20,915 bases of DNA, taken from a virus. The stretch lies in the IMG/VR virus record IMGVR_UViG_3300049434_000031, positions 1 to 20,915 of that record; one strand, 5' to 3'. The translations under genes and the position numbers were made by a program. Below the pieces are notes generated by a model. The model did no database searches. It was not told the origin of the DNA and was given only the letters and a program-made list of their open reading frames with translations. Positions 20,119-20,915 of the stretch are shown here, one piece after another; position 1 is the stretch's first letter, and every line of letters begins with the position of its first letter.

Positions 20119-20915
20119 CTAAAGCGCCGTGGCCAATCCGCCGGCAATGAGGCTGGCGGACAATGCATCCGAGACGGTGTAGCCATGCTGACCGAGATAC
20201 GTCGTTACGCTGCGGTCGGGATTAAAAATAGCAACGGTTTGCGTCATCAGAACATTGCCGGTTTGCGGGCCGAACAGAGATCCCGATGATCCACTGAGCG
20301 TGCCGCGATCGGCGCCGGTGATGGCGGTCCAATCGCCGGTGATGGCATAGCCATCCTCAACGTGCCCCTTCTGCGCGATGATGTTTGCACGGGCGGCGGC
20401 ATTCGCTGCGGCGGCGGTAGTTGCCGACGTGGGATAACTCCCGCCTGTTCCGCCGGTGTAATTATCATGGCCAGTGACCACGAATGAGGCGCTGACCACG
20501 GCAGAGACAAGCACATAGGACGAGAGGTTTAGTGTCGGCGTGCTGCCGGTGCCATCGACCCCGTAGGGGCCATTGGTGGTGTCAACCTTTCCCCCCGGCG
20601 GAATAGTGAGCGTGCCCGTGTCCTGATCAATGGGCTGGGCGCTCAAAACATATTGCTTGGCGGGTACATGGCAGGCACCCGTCAACGTGTTGCCCGTGTC
20701 TCCGAAGTTCACGCCGAATCGCACGTCTGATTGGTCCGGTTGTACAACCGTTCCAACGGAACTACCGTCCACATCGTATGTAACGCCGTCCAAAACGTTC
20801 GTCACTGTCGGAACGACAAGCCCACCCGTATGAGAGTCGGCCGCATCAAAAGCAACACCGAATCTCACGTCCGCATCGCTCGGCACCCGAAGGTCTCCGC
20901 TCGTCGCATCGACAC
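20119..20915 (-). CDS. Repeat-containing fibre-like structural protein, N-terminus outside window
   Basis: The frame is open from the window edge (first complete codon at 20913) to a TAG at 20119, at least 264 residues. A GTG at 20886 lies in frame, but the sequence upstream (ATSGDLRVPSDADV) continues the same repeat, so the true start is beyond the window. Two DVRFGV units (in DADVRFGVAFD and SDVRFGVNFG) alternate with TG-x-L-x-VP and VLDGVTYDVDG-type strings; these short beta repeats are typical of phage fibre or decoration proteins. The end is Ala-rich helical plus Gly/Thr-rich (TTAAAANAAARANII). It precedes the sigma-like gene by seven bases. A host-contact role is inferred. Confidence 0.65.
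   Translation of the reverse strand, partial: VDATSGDLRVPSDADVRFGVAFDAADSHTGGLVVPTVTNVLDGVTYDVDGSSVGTVVQPDQSDVRFGVNFGDTGNTLTGACHVPAKQYVLSAQPIDQDTGTLTIPPGGKVDTTNGPYGVDGTGSTPTLNLSSYVLVSAVVSASFVVTGHDNYTGGTGGSYPTSATTAAAANAAARANIIAQKGHVEDGYAITGDWTAITGADRGTLSGSSGSLFGPQTGNVLMTQTVAIFNPDRSVTTYLGQHGYTVSDALSASLIAGGLATAL

Overview
The window is a contiguous piece of a tailed-phage (siphovirus-type) genome or prophage. Almost every supported gene lies on the minus strand, so transcription runs from high to low coordinates. DNA is GC-rich and most starts have a clear GGAG/GAGG-type ribosome binding site. Stops and starts are often fused (ATGA, TGATG, GTGA), as in phage operons. I see no rRNA, tRNA, CRISPR, integrase, recognisable endolysin or clearly bacterial flanking gene, so I cannot tell a free phage from the interior of a prophage. 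The host is not identifiable from sequence alone; a GC-rich environmental bacterium is as far as I would go.

Reading in the direction of transcription, the right edge (20915-20119) holds the C-terminal part of a repeat-containing fibre-like protein. A compact set follows: a sigma-factor-like protein, a 51-aa membrane protein, an HNH endonuclease, an unknown 111-aa protein, then small and large terminase subunits, an HK97-type portal, a prohead protease and the major capsid protein (20111-12918). A very strong hairpin terminator separates the capsid gene from the connector genes. The head-tail connector (gp6-like) is followed by two glycosyltransferase genes inserted inside the connector block, then head closure, HK97 gp10-like, tail completion and major tail proteins. 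The tail assembly chaperone pair carries a canonical -1 frameshift site (CCCAAAA). Tape measure and distal tail proteins follow, including a 16-cysteine protein (8309-3600).

The structural operon stops at 3600. The 200-bp gap at 3399-3599, the largest without a confident gene, contains a short hairpin and a promoter with a perfect palindrome between its -35 and -10 elements, the best operator candidate. It drives an unknown 158-aa gene. A 12-bp-stem hairpin follows, then a small XRE repressor-like gene translationally coupled to a truncated IS1595-type transposase zinc-ribbon protein. A second promoter inside the degenerate tail of that fragment leads into an early or recombination cluster. 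This comprises small unknown proteins, an Ala/Trp/Arg repeat protein encoded by a ~290-bp CAG/CTG triplet tract, and a RecE/exonuclease VIII-like PD-(D/E)XK nuclease that runs off the left edge.

The architecture is that of an ordinary HK97-like head plus non-contractile tail, with several accessory peculiarities: the phage sigma factor, the glycosyltransferase pair, the triplet-repeat gene, the zinc insert in the nuclease, and the cysteine-rich tail protein. I found no defence or other system that I could defend as wholly new.
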